Notes: generated by a model not told the origin, from the letters alone. A stretch of 64,000 bases of DNA from Salvator merianae (GCA_003586115.2 QVOM02000126.1:9828230-9892229); one strand, 5' to 3'. Shown: positions 22,038 through 33,207, counted from the first letter of the stretch. Numbers and translations: made by a program.

Positions 22038-23124
22038 TCTCAGCCTTTGTCTCAGTATCGGCCATGTTTGTTAGCATTTCTCACAGATCCTGCCTTTCCT
22101 CTCTTTTGTGGCTAATTCTGGTATGCTGAGAAGGATGCTGAGAACTGCTAATTGTTTTGAAGGCCCCAGCTTGCATTATGGGAATGATCTGGACTGTGGG
22201 AGATGCAGAAGAAAACTTGACCCCCTGTAATCTGTTATCAAGTAAAGCTTGAGAGTATACTAAAAGAACCCTCTGCCTATGTTTCTTGACTGGGGTGGTG
22301 ATCCTGACAACATTCATGCTGGAAAATTAAAGGCAGAGGATTCAGAAAACCTTAAGGATAATCAGATGTGCATGCCCCCTTGACCAAGTCAAAGGAAGGC
22401 ATCATGCCTCTCTGATTAAACACTCAAAGTCCAACTAGCCTTACCCTATTAGTACCCAGTGGTGCAAGTTCAGAGTGCCGCAGACTTCAACAGCAACAAA
22501 ACAGTTCAAAGCCTCAGTGTAGAATAGACAGCTCAGACCTCTTCCTTTGGTTCAGCGGTGATTTCAATGAATATCTTAACTCAGAATAAAACCCATTCAC
22601 ACACTTGCACAAAGTTCAGCTGTTGGTGGCCATTGGTAGGAGCAAGGATACACACTGGAAGGGGGCACCTACTCTTATCCCACAAAATGTGCCCTTGGGA
22701 TGTGTGGCTAGATGTTTGGAAGGAAACAGGGATAAACGAAAGATTTGTATACATTCAGGCTTTCCGGGACAGGTGGACAAAGTAATGTGATTAAATTTAC
22801 TATTATACTTAGGTGCTCACATCTACATATTAGTCTTACAGATTTCTCGCTCAGGGCAGGGGGGTCTGCTTGCTCAAATAGGGTCTTCCTGCCACAGCCT
22901 GATGGAATTAAGCTGATCTTGTGGCATAATCAGCTAAACAAAGGCACATTTTTGGTGAGAAGCAGATAATGTCATGTAGTCCTGTTTAGATCAAGAGGGA
23001 GGGTGACCATTTTGGTAATACCGTCCTTGTGCAGCTAAGATGGATTCTGATCTAGGGAGAAGACCCATGCTTCTATGGGTCTAAAAAGAAGTCCACACAC
23101 TTACCAGGAATGACTGGCTTGTTC
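22038..23124. other. Unassigned stretch
   Basis: About 1.1 kb without a recognisable repeat or gene. Reading frames are under 80 codons. Confidence 0.4.
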
Positions 23125-23315
23125 CTGAACGTTGTATCCACACCCTCTTCTAGGTGTGGCACAGCAAGTGGACATGCTGGTGTGACTGTCATGTGCAGTG
23201 TCCAGATTGCCATGGCAACATCTGAGCATGCACCGGATGTTGCCACAGGTGTTGCAACCTGGCAACCTGGCCTGCCCTGGACTGGCCATTCATACTTCGA
23301 GTGCTGCTGTTCCAG
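23125..23315. mobile_element. MITE fragment (GGGCC-TIR family, internal part)
   Basis: It contains ATTGCCATGGCAACATC and CACCCTCTTCTAGGTGTGG, equivalent to the GTTGCCATGGCAA and CACACCCAGAAG blocks of the family read on the opposite strand. Both termini are absent. Confidence 0.55.
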
Positions 23316-24317
23316 TACTTACTTACTAGGCTGCAAAATTAAGGGGCTTTTATTGCAATTTGTAAAACACTTGTTTGGTCTTAACCTAGTTGTTCAACGT
23401 CTATTTGTAGATGGTAATATTTTGTGCGGCAGGGGGGTGTTTCCAGTTGCTTTTCTTCAATTCTTGCGTCTCCTGGAATTGCTGCATCTCTAAACCTGTG
23501 AGACTGCAGAAACTCAGGAAGAAATAAAGGACTCCTCAGGTGCAAGATTATATCCTTTATTCAGACATCCACAGCAAAGAATCTTATTAATTGCAAAAGA
23601 GATTTGGGTTCTCAAGTTCTCTTCAATTATACTCAGCTTCTTCTTCCTCTGCCTATACACCAAAGTGCCTGGTAGTGTCTGCTTATAGCTTTAAGGGAGG
23701 GTGATCACAGGAGCCATCTGGGCAATCACTGGCTGAGGGGCATGTGCTTCTCCGTGGCACAGTGATGCATGAACTGCCCAGGGAGCAGCACAAGTTTTCA
23801 CAGCCAGCAATTGCCCAGCTGGCTCCTGCAGTCAGCCACCCTTAAAACTAAGAGCCATCACTGCCTGGTACTGTCCTTATCTCTTAACATAACAGTAATA
23901 CAACACCCAGCCATCTGGCATCCTTGAATTACACACCATAAAATCTTGAGAAGAGACATCCCAATCTTATCCTAAACATTTCTGTGTTCCCTCTCCCCAA
24001 TTTCACTCTTACCTAGCATGCACTTAGTTTTAGCTATGTCATACCTTAAAGAAGAAACATGTCATACATACATAATATAACATGGCAGGGATCTACAGCA
24101 GCTGACAAAACCGTCCCTTTTCATTTCCTATCCTTGTTTTGTCCGATATATTGTACTTTAGGTGCTCTGTCCATTTGTATTCAAAAGTCCCACAGCATTT
24201 TGACATTCTCATTTTCCAAAACTTTTTCAGGCACATGATCCCCCAGTTTTTTTCCTCATATTAAAGCCAATTTTTTTACGTAGATTCCAGTGTATAATCT
24301 TTGCAATTCTGTCATAT
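23316..24317. other. Unassigned stretch with a 160-bp foldback
   Basis: About 23690-23850 folds back: TTAAGGGAGGGTGATCACAG at the left pairs imperfectly with the reverse complement of CAGTCAGCCACCCTTAAA at the right, via CAGGAGCCATCTGGGCAAT. The remainder is A+T-rich and unassigned. Confidence 0.45.
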
Positions 24318-24450
24318 TACTGTTTATTTTATTTATTTAAAATATTTATATACCACTTCCCATTAAAATACAATCTCGAAACGGTGTACAAAGAATAAAA
24401 ACAGCTTAAATCACAATAGTTATGCCAAAAGATGATTAAAATCAAGGATG
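24318..24450 (-). repeat. L2-type LINE 3' tail
   Basis: TTATTTATTTAAAATATTTATATACCACTTCC on the plus strand is the reverse complement of an L2 tail (AAATATTTTAAATAAA). It is followed by a truncated 3' UTR. Confidence 0.6.
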
Positions 24451-24480
24451 GGGGGGGTTATATTGAGTTATATTGAGGAA

Positions 24481-24511
<31 letters not shown>

Positions 24512-24980
24512 TATTTATTTAGTCTGTTATTATAAACAGTGGAGATTTTCCCATCTGTTGTGGGCAGAAATAACACCATATGCACTTGCTAGCAATGCAT
24601 TCAAGGTGACTAAATAAATACTGAATAGGACAGCCACTTTGCAGCTGAGGCTAAAACGATTAAGTAATATGAGAAAGTGACAGGTGACTCTTGTCCCCTG
24701 GAGGGAAAATGTCCCAGCCAGGAAATGGGTTGAGGCTTCTGATAATACTGGTGACATATAAGCACCGAAAAACTTTTGCTTGCAGCAGTCACATTCTGGG
24801 GGAAAGGAATGCAAATCCTGTTATGCATCTCCTTTTTTCATCTCGAGGAAAGTTGCAGAGGCTAGAGAACCCAACTGCAAGGAATAACACGCTCAGCTTG
24901 CATCTATGCCTCGGTGTCGATGGGGCCATTACAGAAGAAACACGAGTTGGCAGCTCCCTGGTGTGTTTTTTTTTTTCCTT

Positions 24981-25015
<35 letters not shown>

Positions 25016-25531
25016 TTTTGGGCAATAAAACAGAGGCAAAACGCTCACACTACCCAAGTCAGTTCCCGAACAAGGTGTAAGTGGTGCTATGTCAATTACA
25101 AGCTTCGGTGCTATATTATGCATCTGACCTCTTTTGAGGCAGCAGAGCAGACCAGAAAGGATTGAGTTGTGAAGCAAATCAATTATCCTAAACTTCAAAG
25201 GTCAGAGAAGCCCATTTGGCATTCCGGTAGCAACTCACATATACAAACATTTTGCATCTCCCTGTTGCACGTCGTCTGAGAATCTCCTCGCTGAAGCCAG
25301 CCGAGGCCCATCTAGTCCGGCATTTCTGAGGCCAGACAGTTTCTTTGGGATGAGTGCAGAAGGCAGGTATCTCTGAGCCATTTGCTCCCAATTATACGCA
25401 AGATACTGCTAGTCACCATGGCTCTGGCCCTGAAGAAAGCTGGGCTGGTGGGCTTCCTAAAGTTCACGAAGCAGCTTTTTCAGCAGGGGAAGGGGCTTCC
25501 GGCCGCACTCACTTTTGTTGCCCGCCCCTAA
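24451..25531. other. Unassigned stretch with ATT and TG microsatellites
   Basis: ATT repeat at about 24483-24520 and TG repeat at about 24985-25015. 25290-25330 (CCGAGGCCCATCTAGTCCGGC) resembles a short CR1 3' UTR remnant. No gene recognised. Confidence 0.45.
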
Positions 25532-25753
25532 GGGCCCAGTCACACCTAAGTTTAATCCAGCTTCAGTCCACTTTTGGATTGAAAGAACATATCAGCAAAG
25601 TGACTAATCAATTCTTTCCACATTATCTAACCCCAAGGTAGATTTTTCTGAGTTAGATAACAGTGAAAAAAAAAATCTTATTACTTCACTGATATGTTCT
25701 CTCAGTCTGAAAGTGGACCGAAGCTGGAGTAAAACTTAGGTGTGACTGAGCCC
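25532..25753. mobile_element. 222-bp foldback MITE (GGGCCCAGTCACACCTAAG)
   Basis: Left half GGGCCCAGTCACACCTAAGT pairs with right half CTTAGGTGTGACTGAGCCC. The pairing continues through the CAGCTTCAGTCCACTTTTGG and GAACATATCAGC segments, so nearly the whole element folds back. Flanks TAA and TTA do not give a direct duplication. The sister copy is at 26328. Confidence 0.88.
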
Positions 25754-26327
25754 TTAAGATCCGGCTAGCATTGAATCATGGGTAGCTGGACTCGCATCCA
25801 CCTCAGCCAGGGTGGCCAGTGATCAGGACCCATGCTGCTCATTCTGATGTTAGCTTGTGTTTTAAGGGCGGTGGCCCCTTACTATACCCATAGACCCTTT
25901 CCTAGTCAGTCGTCCACATGTTGTACCACTGTTCGCATTTCCCTGACAGTCCTTGCCTGAAGCCCTGTTTACATATTCAAGCAATCTTGGAGACATAGGC
26001 CATTTCCGCACTGGGCAGACCGGTATGTCTGCTCAGCTGCTTTTCCACATTGCTGTGCAGTGCAGAAATGGAGTGGTCTACCAGAAGCACAAACACACAC
26101 CGCTAATATGTTCCACCCACACCAGATGGCGCTTTGGAGTAGGATATGGTACCAATATGATGCAGGAGAGAGACTGCACTTACAAGCAGTCCACAACCTG
26201 TCCATAGGCTACATGTGGCCAGTATATCACACCAGCGTTGTTACCCAAAGGCAGTGCTGGAAGTTTATCATTTAAGGGTGCCCAGCCAAAAAAGCCCCAT
26301 CCAACAAATTCAAAGGCCTGAAACTTT
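25754..26327. other. Unassigned stretch
   Basis: A GGCCATTTCCGCACTGGGC / GCAGTGCAGAAATGG pair at about 26000-26075 may be a very short MITE related to the GGCCCTTTCTGCACTT family. Otherwise nothing recognised. Confidence 0.4.
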
Positions 26328-26550
26328 GGGCCCAGTCACACCTACGTTTTAATCCAGATTCGGTCCATTTTCAGACTGAGAGAACACATCAGTAAAGTAA
26401 TAAGTTGTTTTCTTTCAGCATTATCTAACTCAGAAAATCCACCTTTGAGTCAGATAATATGAAATTAAAATGATTAGTTACTTTGTTGATGTGTTCTTTC
26501 AATCCAAAAGTGGACTGAAGCTGGATTAAACCTTAGGTGTGATTGGGCCC
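26328..26550. mobile_element. 223-bp foldback MITE, sister of 25532
   Basis: Ends GGGCCCAGTCACACCTACG and CCTTAGGTGTGATTGGGCCC. Flanks are TTT and TTC (one mismatch). The two sisters lie less than 600 bp apart in the same orientation. Confidence 0.88.
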
Positions 26551-26679
26551 TTCCAGTCCCAGCCTCCAAAATTGGACTGGGCTGTCTACAATGCAGACAA
26601 CCCTTAGCATGGGCTACTGGTAGCCTGGCCTGCCATAGACTGGGCCACCTAGAAACCTTCAGGAATAGGGTGGAATAGA
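26551..26679 (+). other. Spacer ending in a possible L2-like tail
   Basis: CCACCTAGAAACCTTCAGGA followed by GGGTGGAATAGAAATGAAAG at 26645-26680 resembles a degenerate L2 tail that seeded the GAAA repeat. Confidence 0.35.
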
Positions 26680-26688
26680 AATGAAAGA

Positions 26689-26765
<77 letters not shown>

Positions 26766-26861
26766 GAAGGAAGGAAGGAAGGAAGGAAGGGAGGGAGGGA
26801 GGAACAGGAAGAAAGAAGGAAAGAAAGAAACAAGGAAGGAAGGAAGGAAGGAAGGAAGGAA

Positions 26862-26918
<57 letters not shown>

Positions 26919-26920
26919 TG
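26680..26920 (+). repeat. GAAA/GGAA microsatellite
   Basis: About 240 bp of purine-only tetranucleotide repeat, alternating GAAA and GGAA domains. Apparent reading frames are low-complexity artefacts. Confidence 0.95.
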
Positions 26921-27378
26921 AATGGACCAGCGCAGAGCAGGATACACTGCATAGTATGAAAACAGCCATAAAGTCTCAGTTGGTACCACAACTGTGTCTT
27001 GTAATGGTGTGCTGTTCTTTGTTATTGATATCACCGGCAGGGAAGGGGGATTTAGCCGAGATGCTCTTTTCTTCTCTCCAGTCTGCTCCTCAAGAATATT
27101 CTAGGCCAGAAAAGGTGGATTAGAGATGGGATGAGAACACGAGTGCCACATGCTACCCCCTCAAAGGCACTTTTATGTCACTTTTTTGCTATGTATGAAC
27201 CACAGCCATAGTTCTATGCTATGAAGGCATCATCTGGCACACCTCTCTGCCTCCACTCCACAACACAAGCTGCCCCTGTCACCAATAATGCCAAGGTTGA
27301 CCGCCGACTTTGTAGCATGGGAGTTGTCAGCCCATGGCACTACAAAGAGTGAGGATGTTGCATTCCCTTCTGGATATC
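26921..27378. other. Unassigned stretch with a repeat shared with 57.1 kb
   Basis: 27075-27215 is similar, in inverse orientation, to 57095-57235: the shared core here reads GGTGGATTAGAGA...GAACACGAGTGCCACATG and there GTGTGTGGCCCTCGTGTTCC...TCTAATCCACC. It is an unclassified interspersed repeat. The rest is unassigned. Confidence 0.5.
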
Positions 27379-27735
27379 TAAAGGAACACCTGCTCCCATA
27401 TAGACCTGCCCCTGCCCTAAGATCTGCCAGGGAGGCCCTCTTGGCAGTGCCATCCCTTTCAGCAGCTAAGGGGGTGGGGGAGGGTGGGAGGGCCTTCTTG
27501 GTGATGGCCTCCAAACTATGGAATAGTCTCCCCTCTGAGATGCATCAGGCACACTCATTGTATGTATTTAGATGATTGATGAAAACACACCTCTTTACCT
27601 GACTTTCAGCTGAGGGAACAGTCTCCCCTCCTCATGCAGGCACTGTTACTGTTTTAGATAGTCTATTTTATCTGTTTTATAATGATTTTATTGTATCTTG
27701 CCCTGAGACCTTCAGGTGTACGGCAGGATAAAACG
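27379..27735 (+). repeat. L2-type LINE 3' end, ORF2 C-terminal remnant
   Basis: The plus strand encodes KEHLLPYRPAPALRSARE, GRAFLVMASKLWNSLPSE and HSLYVFR, the conserved C-terminal signature of L2 ORF2. This is followed by a UTR with CTTGCCCTGAGACCTTCAGG and AGGATAAAA, and the GATA microsatellite replaces the tail. The copy is truncated and non-functional. Confidence 0.88.
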
Positions 27736-27737
27736 AT

Positions 27738-27784
<47 letters not shown>

Positions 27785-27793
27785 CAGACAGAT
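27736..27793 (+). repeat. GATA microsatellite
   Basis: AGATAGATAGATA run of about 11 units plus GACA variants, grown from the L2 tail. Confidence 0.95.
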
Positions 27794-28111
27794 GATAGAC
27801 AGATGTGGGCAAGGTGTTCCCATTTGGGTGGGGGGAGGGATAGAATGAAGCTCCAGGAAGAAGATCAAATCTCCATTCTCCTTGTTTCATCAGATACGAC
27901 TTCAATTTTAATTAAAGGTCAGCTGGCACCTTAATTGTAGTCTTGCCCGGGTCTGTTAATGAACTCCTTGTAAACAGTGTGTTCATTTATTTCACCATAA
28001 TTCTGGCCGTGCAGCAATGCTAGTCTTTTGTTTGAGAAACCTATTAGTCCATTGTCATGGTCATCCCGGGAAGGTGACTCTTTTCAGACTGGTAGATGGG
28101 GGGGAGAAAGA
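27794..28111. other. Unassigned stretch
   Basis: About 320 bp with no recognised feature. Confidence 0.4.
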
Positions 28112-28840
28112 GGGCCTGTTCGCTCTTTAATGCTTAGAATGGTAAAATTCTACCATCTAAGCTGGAACAGACCCAGTGGTGCAGTGGCCGTCCGCACTGC
28201 AAGGGCTGGAACAGCCATGTACTGGACTTCCAGCACTCACAGTGCAAATGCACTTTCACTTGCCATGACAGTGGCTGTGGAAACATCCAGCCATTGCCAT
28301 GGCAACCAGGGATGCAGCCAGTAATGCTACAGCTGCAGCTGCAGTCATGCCATGCCCTTGCAGCGTTCACACCCAGAAACAGGTATGAATGCTGCTTACC
28401 AGGAGCAGTCCAGCTGCTCCCAGTCAAGCTGTGGACAGCGATTTAGCTGTCCACAGCTAGTAGTGTTTGGGAGCATCTGCAGACACTCCTGGATGTTGAG
28501 ACCATTGCAGAGTACAGATGCACTGTGCTAGTGAGAGTGCAGACACTCACTAGCACAGGGGTGGGCAAACTTTTCGGCTCAGGGGCCGGGTCAGGATCAG
28601 CGCGAGGGGGCGGGCCGACGTCAGCGCGGGGGCGGAGCAACGTCAGCGCGGGGCGGGGCGACGTCACCACGCAGGGGCGGGGCACCGCCAGCGCGGGGCG
28701 GGGCGACATCAGCGCGCAGGCACGTGGGCAGGGCGACAAGGGACCATCGCGGGCTGGTTTAGACGGCCAAACGGGCCGGATGTGGCCTGGGGGGCGTAGT
28801 TTGCCCACCCCTGCACTAGCATGTCAGTGCAAACAGGCCC
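28112..28840. mobile_element. GGGCC-TIR MITE carrying a hAT insertion
   Basis: Left end GGGCCTGTTCGCTCTTTAAT, right end GTCAGTGCAAACAGGCCC. A hairpin AGAATGGTAAAATTCTACCAT lies near the left end. A 258-bp hAT-like element plus its 8-bp TSD interrupts it at 28556. Removing that leaves about 460 bp, the usual size. No clear 3-bp TSD (AGA versus ATT). Confidence 0.82.
28556..28813. mobile_element. GC-rich hAT element, CAGGGGTGGGCAAAC ends, perfect 8-bp TSD
   Basis: It starts CAGGGGTGGGCAAACTTTT and ends AGTTTGCCCACCCCTG, a perfect inverted pair of about 15 bp that is a known hAT-type terminus. CACTAGCA flanks both sides exactly (28548-28555 and 28814-28821). The interior is a run of GGGGCGGGGCGACGTCA-like units, hence highly CpG-rich. 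It encodes no transposase. Confidence 0.93.
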
Positions 28841-29228
28841 ATTGACTGCACTGGACTAGACAGTAAGCATTTTCACACTTATTACACTAGCACGTACTAA
28901 TTTGTCTGTGCTAGCATACTAATTTACCACGCAGCATGGACCCTGGCCACACTGCATGGCCAAGAAGCTTACTAGAAACCTTTTTGTGCATTTTGAAAAC
29001 AAAAAAAATATCCTAATATCTTTCACATTTCACTACTGATAATAAACATTACTTAAAAAAGAAAAATCTAGCCTCCCACAATTTTTAAAAGTTCAATGAT
29101 GGGATGGTGGCAGTATATTGACTTTATTGCAAACCACTAGTCCAGTGGTGAAGGTGCACTAGCATTGCCATAGGAAAAAGAGGGCTCCTGAACTTTCTAT
29201 AGTTGCTTTGAAGAGCAGATTTCAACAG
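28841..29228. other. Unassigned stretch
   Basis: 28860-28980 has TTTTCACACTTATTACACTAGCA and may be the start of another decayed MITE. The rest is A+T-rich and unassigned. Confidence 0.4.
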
Positions 29229-29697
29229 GGGCCTTTTCGCATTTTCCACATTGGGATGTCTGAATCCAACCATTCCCAGGTGGAACAGTCCCCGCAGTGT
29301 GGAGACCATCTGCACTACAAGGGCTGGAACAACCCAGAAATGGGCTTCCAAGTATTTGCAAAGCGACTGCCACCCTCCTGCCATGACAGTGGCAACAGAA
29401 ACGTCCGGTTGCTGTCATGGCGACTGGGGACATGATGCGCAACTACATAACCACAGCTGCAGCCACACTGTGCCGTGGCCTGCAGCATTCGCACCGGAAG
29501 TAGGTGAGAACGCTGTGTACCAGGAGCAATCCAGCTGCTCTCAGTATAGCTGTGGAACACAATTTTGTTGTCTACAGCTGGTAAGCGATCAAGAGTTTCT
29601 GCAGATGCTCCCACATGTTAGGCTCTCCGTGAAATGTGGACACACTGTGTTAATGAGTGTCTAACACACTCACTAGCACTGCAGTGCAAACAGACCC
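29229..29697. mobile_element. GGGCC-TIR MITE, 469 bp, perfect 3-bp TSD
   Basis: Left end GGGGCCTTTTCGCATTTTCC (from the preceding G), right end GCAGTGCAAACAGACCC. CAG flanks both sides (29226-29228 and 29698-29700). The interior has the CCATGACAGTGGC and CACCGGAAGTAGGTGAGAAC blocks of the family. Confidence 0.87.
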
Positions 29698-31103
29698 CAG
29701 GTATCTTCAGCAGTACAAGCTACACCTGCTGAAACTGCCCCTTCGATGCAACTCTTACTGGAGCAGGAACCTTGTCGCCCTACTCATATGGTAACCCTAA
29801 CATACACTTCCCTTTTAGGGTGCTTCCAGATGGCAAGAAGAGATTGCAGGATCTTGTTTACATCCCGCAGTCACCTTTTGCCCCCACCCCACCAAACAGC
29901 AGGAGGCATTCCTGAGGCAAACCCCGGCTCTTACCTTGTCTGTCACTTCCTCACAAAATCGCTGCTCTTGCAAAAGCGCCCATAGGAAGGAAACACCCCT
30001 CTGTTTCCTTTTGGATTTTTTGCACACTTCCTACTTATGGGTGCTTTTGCAAGAGCAGCGGTCCCACAAGGAAACGACGGCCAAGGTAAGCAATCTGGCC
30101 TGACAGAAAACCTGGTATCAGAGTTGGATTTTCCGCAATGCGCTTTTTCAGTGCACTGTCCTAGAAGTACGTTGGGATTGCCAATATATGTGTGACAATC
30201 CCAATACAGCCCCTGGAAAATTGCAGGTTATAAATGCCTCTGGAGGCACCTTTAGAACCTATATTTCTAAGCAGACATGTCCTAAGGTTTTGTTATGGCA
30301 AGGCCTGGCTCATGTGCTGTAGCAGAAGGAGCAATTTCTCCAAAGCTCTGCGCATGGATCAGCATATGGGACCATATATGGTTGCATAAGAAGTGTCCTT
30401 CCCCCGCCATAGAAATTAATGGGTTTTCTTCAAAACAGGAGGCCAGGAAAAATAACTGACCCCTTTAGTACAACGCTTAAATATTCTAGCGCTGTGCCAA
30501 GACAGCATGCGCAGTGTAAATATTTTAATCCCTAATTAATCACTTTGGTTAGATTGGAAAAACAGAAGTCTAGTGAAAATAATTTGAAACTTCCTTCCTG
30601 AATAATTGCTTTGTTCAAGGGCTTCTGGGAAGAGTGAAACTATCTGACCTTCTGCTCTCGGTCAGCTGTGTTGCCGAGAGGCGCAACGCGTGTCCTTCAA
30701 ACCCCCCACTCAGTCACTGTCATGAGATTAAAGAAATACCTTTCATGCGGTTCAGCAGTGAGGCTGCAGAAGGACAAGGGTGGAGAATGACAAACAAAGA
30801 AATAAATAAAATCCACGGTCCACCGCAGGAAGGTTGGTACAAGGGTGGCACACGATCGATGCCAACATCTTTAGTGAACCCCAGCGATGGCAGCATTAAG
30901 GGTATCTGATTTGCTGCCTCCCTTTAAAAAAACAGTTTCCTAAGGAAGATGCATTGAGCAGTGCACAGCCCAAATAGGAAGGATTGTCTTAGCACTTTGG
31001 GGGTAAAAGGCTAGTATCACTCTAGCAGCGTCATGGTTTCTCCCAGTTTTATACCAAGTTTCTGCACCGGACAAAAAGTCAAATAACTGGACCCCTCTCA
31101 CGC
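29698..31103. other. Unassigned stretch with an inverted repeat at 29960-30060
   Basis: GCTGCTCTTGCAAAAGCGCC at 29962 pairs with GGTGCTTTTGCAAGAGCAGC at 30040, so 29820-30120 is probably a foldback repeat beginning GGGTGCTTCCAGATGGC. 30530-30800 looks single-copy. No gene recognised. Confidence 0.45.
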
Positions 31104-31111
31104 CAGGAAGA

Positions 31112-31698
31112 CAGTGGCATAGCGAGCCGCTTTGACACCCAGGGCTACTAGCCGTTTTGACGCCCGGGGCTAGGGGCGGGGCCACCGAGTGCGCATGCGT
31201 GTGGGCGGGGCCTGCGAGTGCGCATGCGTGTGGGTGGGGCCAGCGAGCGCGCATGCCCCGCTCATCGCCCCGCCCAGCGGCGGCTTCGCTCGTCGCCCCG
31301 GCCCGCCCGGCAGGAGCCGTGCTCATCGCCCTGGCCCGCCCGGCGGGGGCCTCGCTCCTCGGCCCGGCCCGCCCGGCAGGGGCCTCGATGGCCCTGCCTG
31401 CACGCATGCGCGCTCGCTGGCTCCGCCCACACACACGCCGGCAGGCCGGGCGACGAGCCCAGGCGCCGCAGGCCGCCGCGGGCCGGGGCGACAAAGCTCC
31501 GGGCACCTCCGTCGTTGGGTGGGCCGGGGCGGAGTGGGTGGTCGTCCCTTGGCTGGCTGGCCGGGGCGGTGTTTGCAGCCGGCCGGGGTGGCGTTCGGGG
31601 GTGGCCGTGGGGCGGGGCCTTGGCTCCATGGGCCGGACGCCCCGGAAAACGTGCCGCCCGGGGCGCTCGCCCCCCCGCCCCCCCTCGCTATGCCAGTG
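31112..31698. mobile_element. GC-rich hAT element, 587 bp, perfect 8-bp TSD
   Basis: It starts CAGTGGCATAGCGAG and ends CTCGCTATGCCAGTG, an exact 15-bp inverted repeat. CAGGAAGA flanks both sides (31104-31111 and 31699-31706). The interior is CpG-dense and includes tandem CGAGTGCGCATGCGTGTGGG units (31186-31250) and repeated GCCCGCCCGGCAGG blocks. Open frames of about 200 codons on both strands are by-products of the GC content, rich in A/R/P/G and with no domain. Without the TSD it would be easily mistaken for a CpG-island promoter. Confidence 0.93.
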
Positions 31699-31928
31699 CA
31701 GGAAGAGCTGGTGTTAGTGCATGTAAGGGTTGGTACAGAACAATTTCTGCCTGTGGGAAGGACAGGCCAGGTAAAATGCTTCCCGTAGGGATGTGCACAA
31801 ATGAAAGCTGTGTGCTTGGTTTGCCGTAGAACTGAACACCTGTTTGTTCAGCTGAATGGCGAAGCATTTGATCAAACCCAACGAAAAGTCACTAGCCCCG
31901 AAAACACAATCAGCAAAGTATACAAGAA

Positions 31929-32386
31929 GGTCCTGCTCCCGCTTGAAGCTAGTGAGAGTCAGGGACACTCGCTAGTCAAGTGCCTCCTCATTTTGAGAAG
32001 GCTCAGGTGATCAGGAGCAGACTCCAGCTGCTCCCAATCGCTGCTAGGTGCAGAGCACAAAATCGTGGTCCACAGCTGTACCAAGAGCAACTGGACTGAG
32101 TCCAATACTGTGTGTTCACACCTGCTTCCGGGTGCAAACACACAGCTGCGCGGTGCGACCACGGCTGCACGATGACACAGCTGCGGCTGCATGATCGCGC
32201 GGTGTTGCTGGTCACCATGGCAACAGCCGGAAGCCTCCTGGCTGCAGTCATGATTCAGAATGGCGTCTATCCTGCTGGTGCTCTGTTCAAATGTCTCACA
32301 GTGCCAGTGGTCTCCACACTGTGAGGCCTATTCCACCGTGGAATGTTTGCTGGCAAACCTCCCGCAGTGGAAAGTACAAAAGGGCC
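31929..32386. mobile_element. GGGCC-TIR MITE, 458 bp
   Basis: Left end GGTCCTGCTCCCGCTTGAAG, right end GTGGAAAGTACAAAAGGGCCC. Flanks GAA and TAA differ at one base. Shares CTCGCTAGTCAAGTGCC with the 9972 copy and has GTCACCATGGCAACAG in its body. Confidence 0.78.
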
Positions 32387-32391
32387 CTAAG

Positions 32392-32862
32392 TTTCAGGGA
32401 ATGTAATATATTCAATATATCAGTATAAAATGACAAAAATGAAATTGAAAGTGGACTTTTTCAATACATTTTTATGTTTGAAGTCATTGCTGGAAATTTT
32501 GGTGTGTCAGTAGTCAGGTCACCGGTACTTATTGGTGAGTTGTATGGGTGTTTCTTATGTATTTATGGATATTTTATGATATTCTGTATTATTATATAGT
32601 CCACAGGCTGTAAAATATACTACGTGGCAAGGGTGTGAACAGGGTGGACACGACATGAACAGCCTGAATAATCTTTGGTCCAGAATACATAGTACGGATG
32701 GTGATCCAAGGAAACCCCATAGTATACTTTACAGCCTGTGGGCTATATACAAGTAGCTGTACACCAAGAGACCTGAACTGATAGACTCAATATTTTAAAG
32801 TTCATTTTAAAGTAGTGTTCGCCATTTTATATTGATATATTGAATATATTACATTCCCTGAA
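32392..32862. mobile_element. AT-rich foldback element with a second inverted repeat inside
   Basis: The first about 40 bp (TTCAGGGAATGTAATATATT...) are the near-exact inverse of the last about 40 bp (...AATATATTACATTCCCTGAA). Inside, TATATAGTCCACAGGCTGTA at about 32593 pairs with TACAGCCTGTGGGCTATATA at about 32730 to make a second, about 158-bp foldback. No TSD could be fixed for the outer pair. It encodes nothing. Confidence 0.8.
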
Positions 32863-33071
32863 GCATTTAACTGAACAAAAGGCTTGTTCGTGTTCTATTC
32901 CAAACTTGTTCGAAAACAAAGCCTACTATTTTTTTCCATTTTAAGAGGAAAAATACAGCAAACATGAACTGTTCAATCAAACAGTTCGTGTTCAGGAGCA
33001 GGGGATCTGGCTGGATCAAATTTCTGGATATGCGAACCATCACATGTTCGGTTCGATGTTTCACTATGCTC

Positions 33072-33073
<2 letters not shown>

Positions 33074-33121
<48 letters not shown>
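33074..33121. repeat. TA dinucleotide microsatellite
   Basis: About 24 uninterrupted TA units, directly 5' of an L2 tail. Confidence 0.95.
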
Positions 33122-33125
<4 letters not shown>

Positions 33126-33207
33126 GTTGTAACCCACCCTGAGACCTTCAGGTATAGGGCAGGATAAAAATACAAATATTAAATAATAATAAATAATAAA
33201 TAAGTAA
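33122..33207 (+). repeat. L2-type LINE 3' tail
   Basis: GTAACCCACCCTGAGACCTT, CAGGTATAGGGCAGGATAAA and then AAATAATAATAAATAAT: a truncated L2 3' end. Confidence 0.7.

Noticed and set aside
31112..31698. CpG-island promoter
   Set aside because: Exact TIRs and an 8-bp TSD show it is a transposable element, and no gene lies nearby.
31157..31829. About 200-codon A/R/P/G-rich frames
   Set aside because: They lie inside a GC-rich hAT element; open frames on both strands come from lack of AT-rich stop codons.
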